Part shown: piece after piece, positions 5,621 through 5,625 of the stretch
How positions within the stretch are numbered: position 1 is the stretch's first letter
Layout: the number at the start of each line of letters is the position of its first letter
Assembly (NCBI GenBank): GCA_900546085.1
Contig: URBS01000120.1
Coordinates: 1-5,625 of the forward strand
Direction of reading: 5' to 3'
Length of the DNA: 5,625 nucleotides
DNA from: an uncultured Collinsella sp.
GTDB lineage: Bacteria; Actinomycetota; Coriobacteriia; Coriobacteriales; Coriobacteriaceae
Program-made: the position numbers and the translations under genes
The notes under the pieces: model-generated
The model's database searches: none
What the model saw: only the letters and a program-made list of their open reading frames with translations
What the model was told of the DNA's origin: nothing

Positions 5621-5625
5621 GTTTT

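Overview
The window looks like chromosomal DNA from a high-GC member of the Coriobacteriia (Actinomycetota), most likely a Collinsella-type gut bacterium. This rests on the strong G/C third-position codon bias in the transporter genes, the Shine-Dalgarno-led genes, and how the ABC exporter pair and the small flavodoxin read. The genus is an inference from protein flavour and has not been tested by alignment.

Layout. (1) Positions 1-773, minus strand: the 5' part of a gene for a secreted, Ala/Glu/Lys-rich coiled-coil protein. It runs off the left edge still open, and its DNA is clearly more AT-rich than the rest. (2) Positions 774-988: a divergent intergenic region. It holds an extended -10 promoter for the coiled-coil gene inside a perfect 8-bp inverted repeat (a probable operator), and a plausible promoter and ribosome binding site for the transporter operon. 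(3) Positions 989-4702, plus strand: two abutting ABC exporter half-transporter genes (stop and start directly adjacent). Together they encode a heterodimer with one degenerate and one canonical ATP site. (4) Positions 4703-4823: a short intergenic region with a tandem 10-bp duplication at the stop codon, a small hairpin and a candidate promoter. (5) Positions 4824-5375, plus strand: a small FMN flavodoxin of the BilS-like type, followed by a strong intrinsic terminator at 5411-5438. (6) Positions 5439-5625: no gene. The last 113 bases hold four copies of a 15-nt motif in alternating orientation, spaced exactly 31 nt apart, which form two consecutive hairpins.

The two ABC proteins should work as one membrane complex: the degenerate motifs of one complement those of the other as expected for asymmetric heterodimeric exporters. 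Nothing in the sequence ties the flavodoxin or the coiled-coil protein to the exporter functionally; each appears to have its own promoter. The least explained element is the alternating 31-nt repeat array at the right end, with a possible stray half-unit near 883-897. No phage, CRISPR, toxin-antitoxin or insertion-sequence gene is visible.
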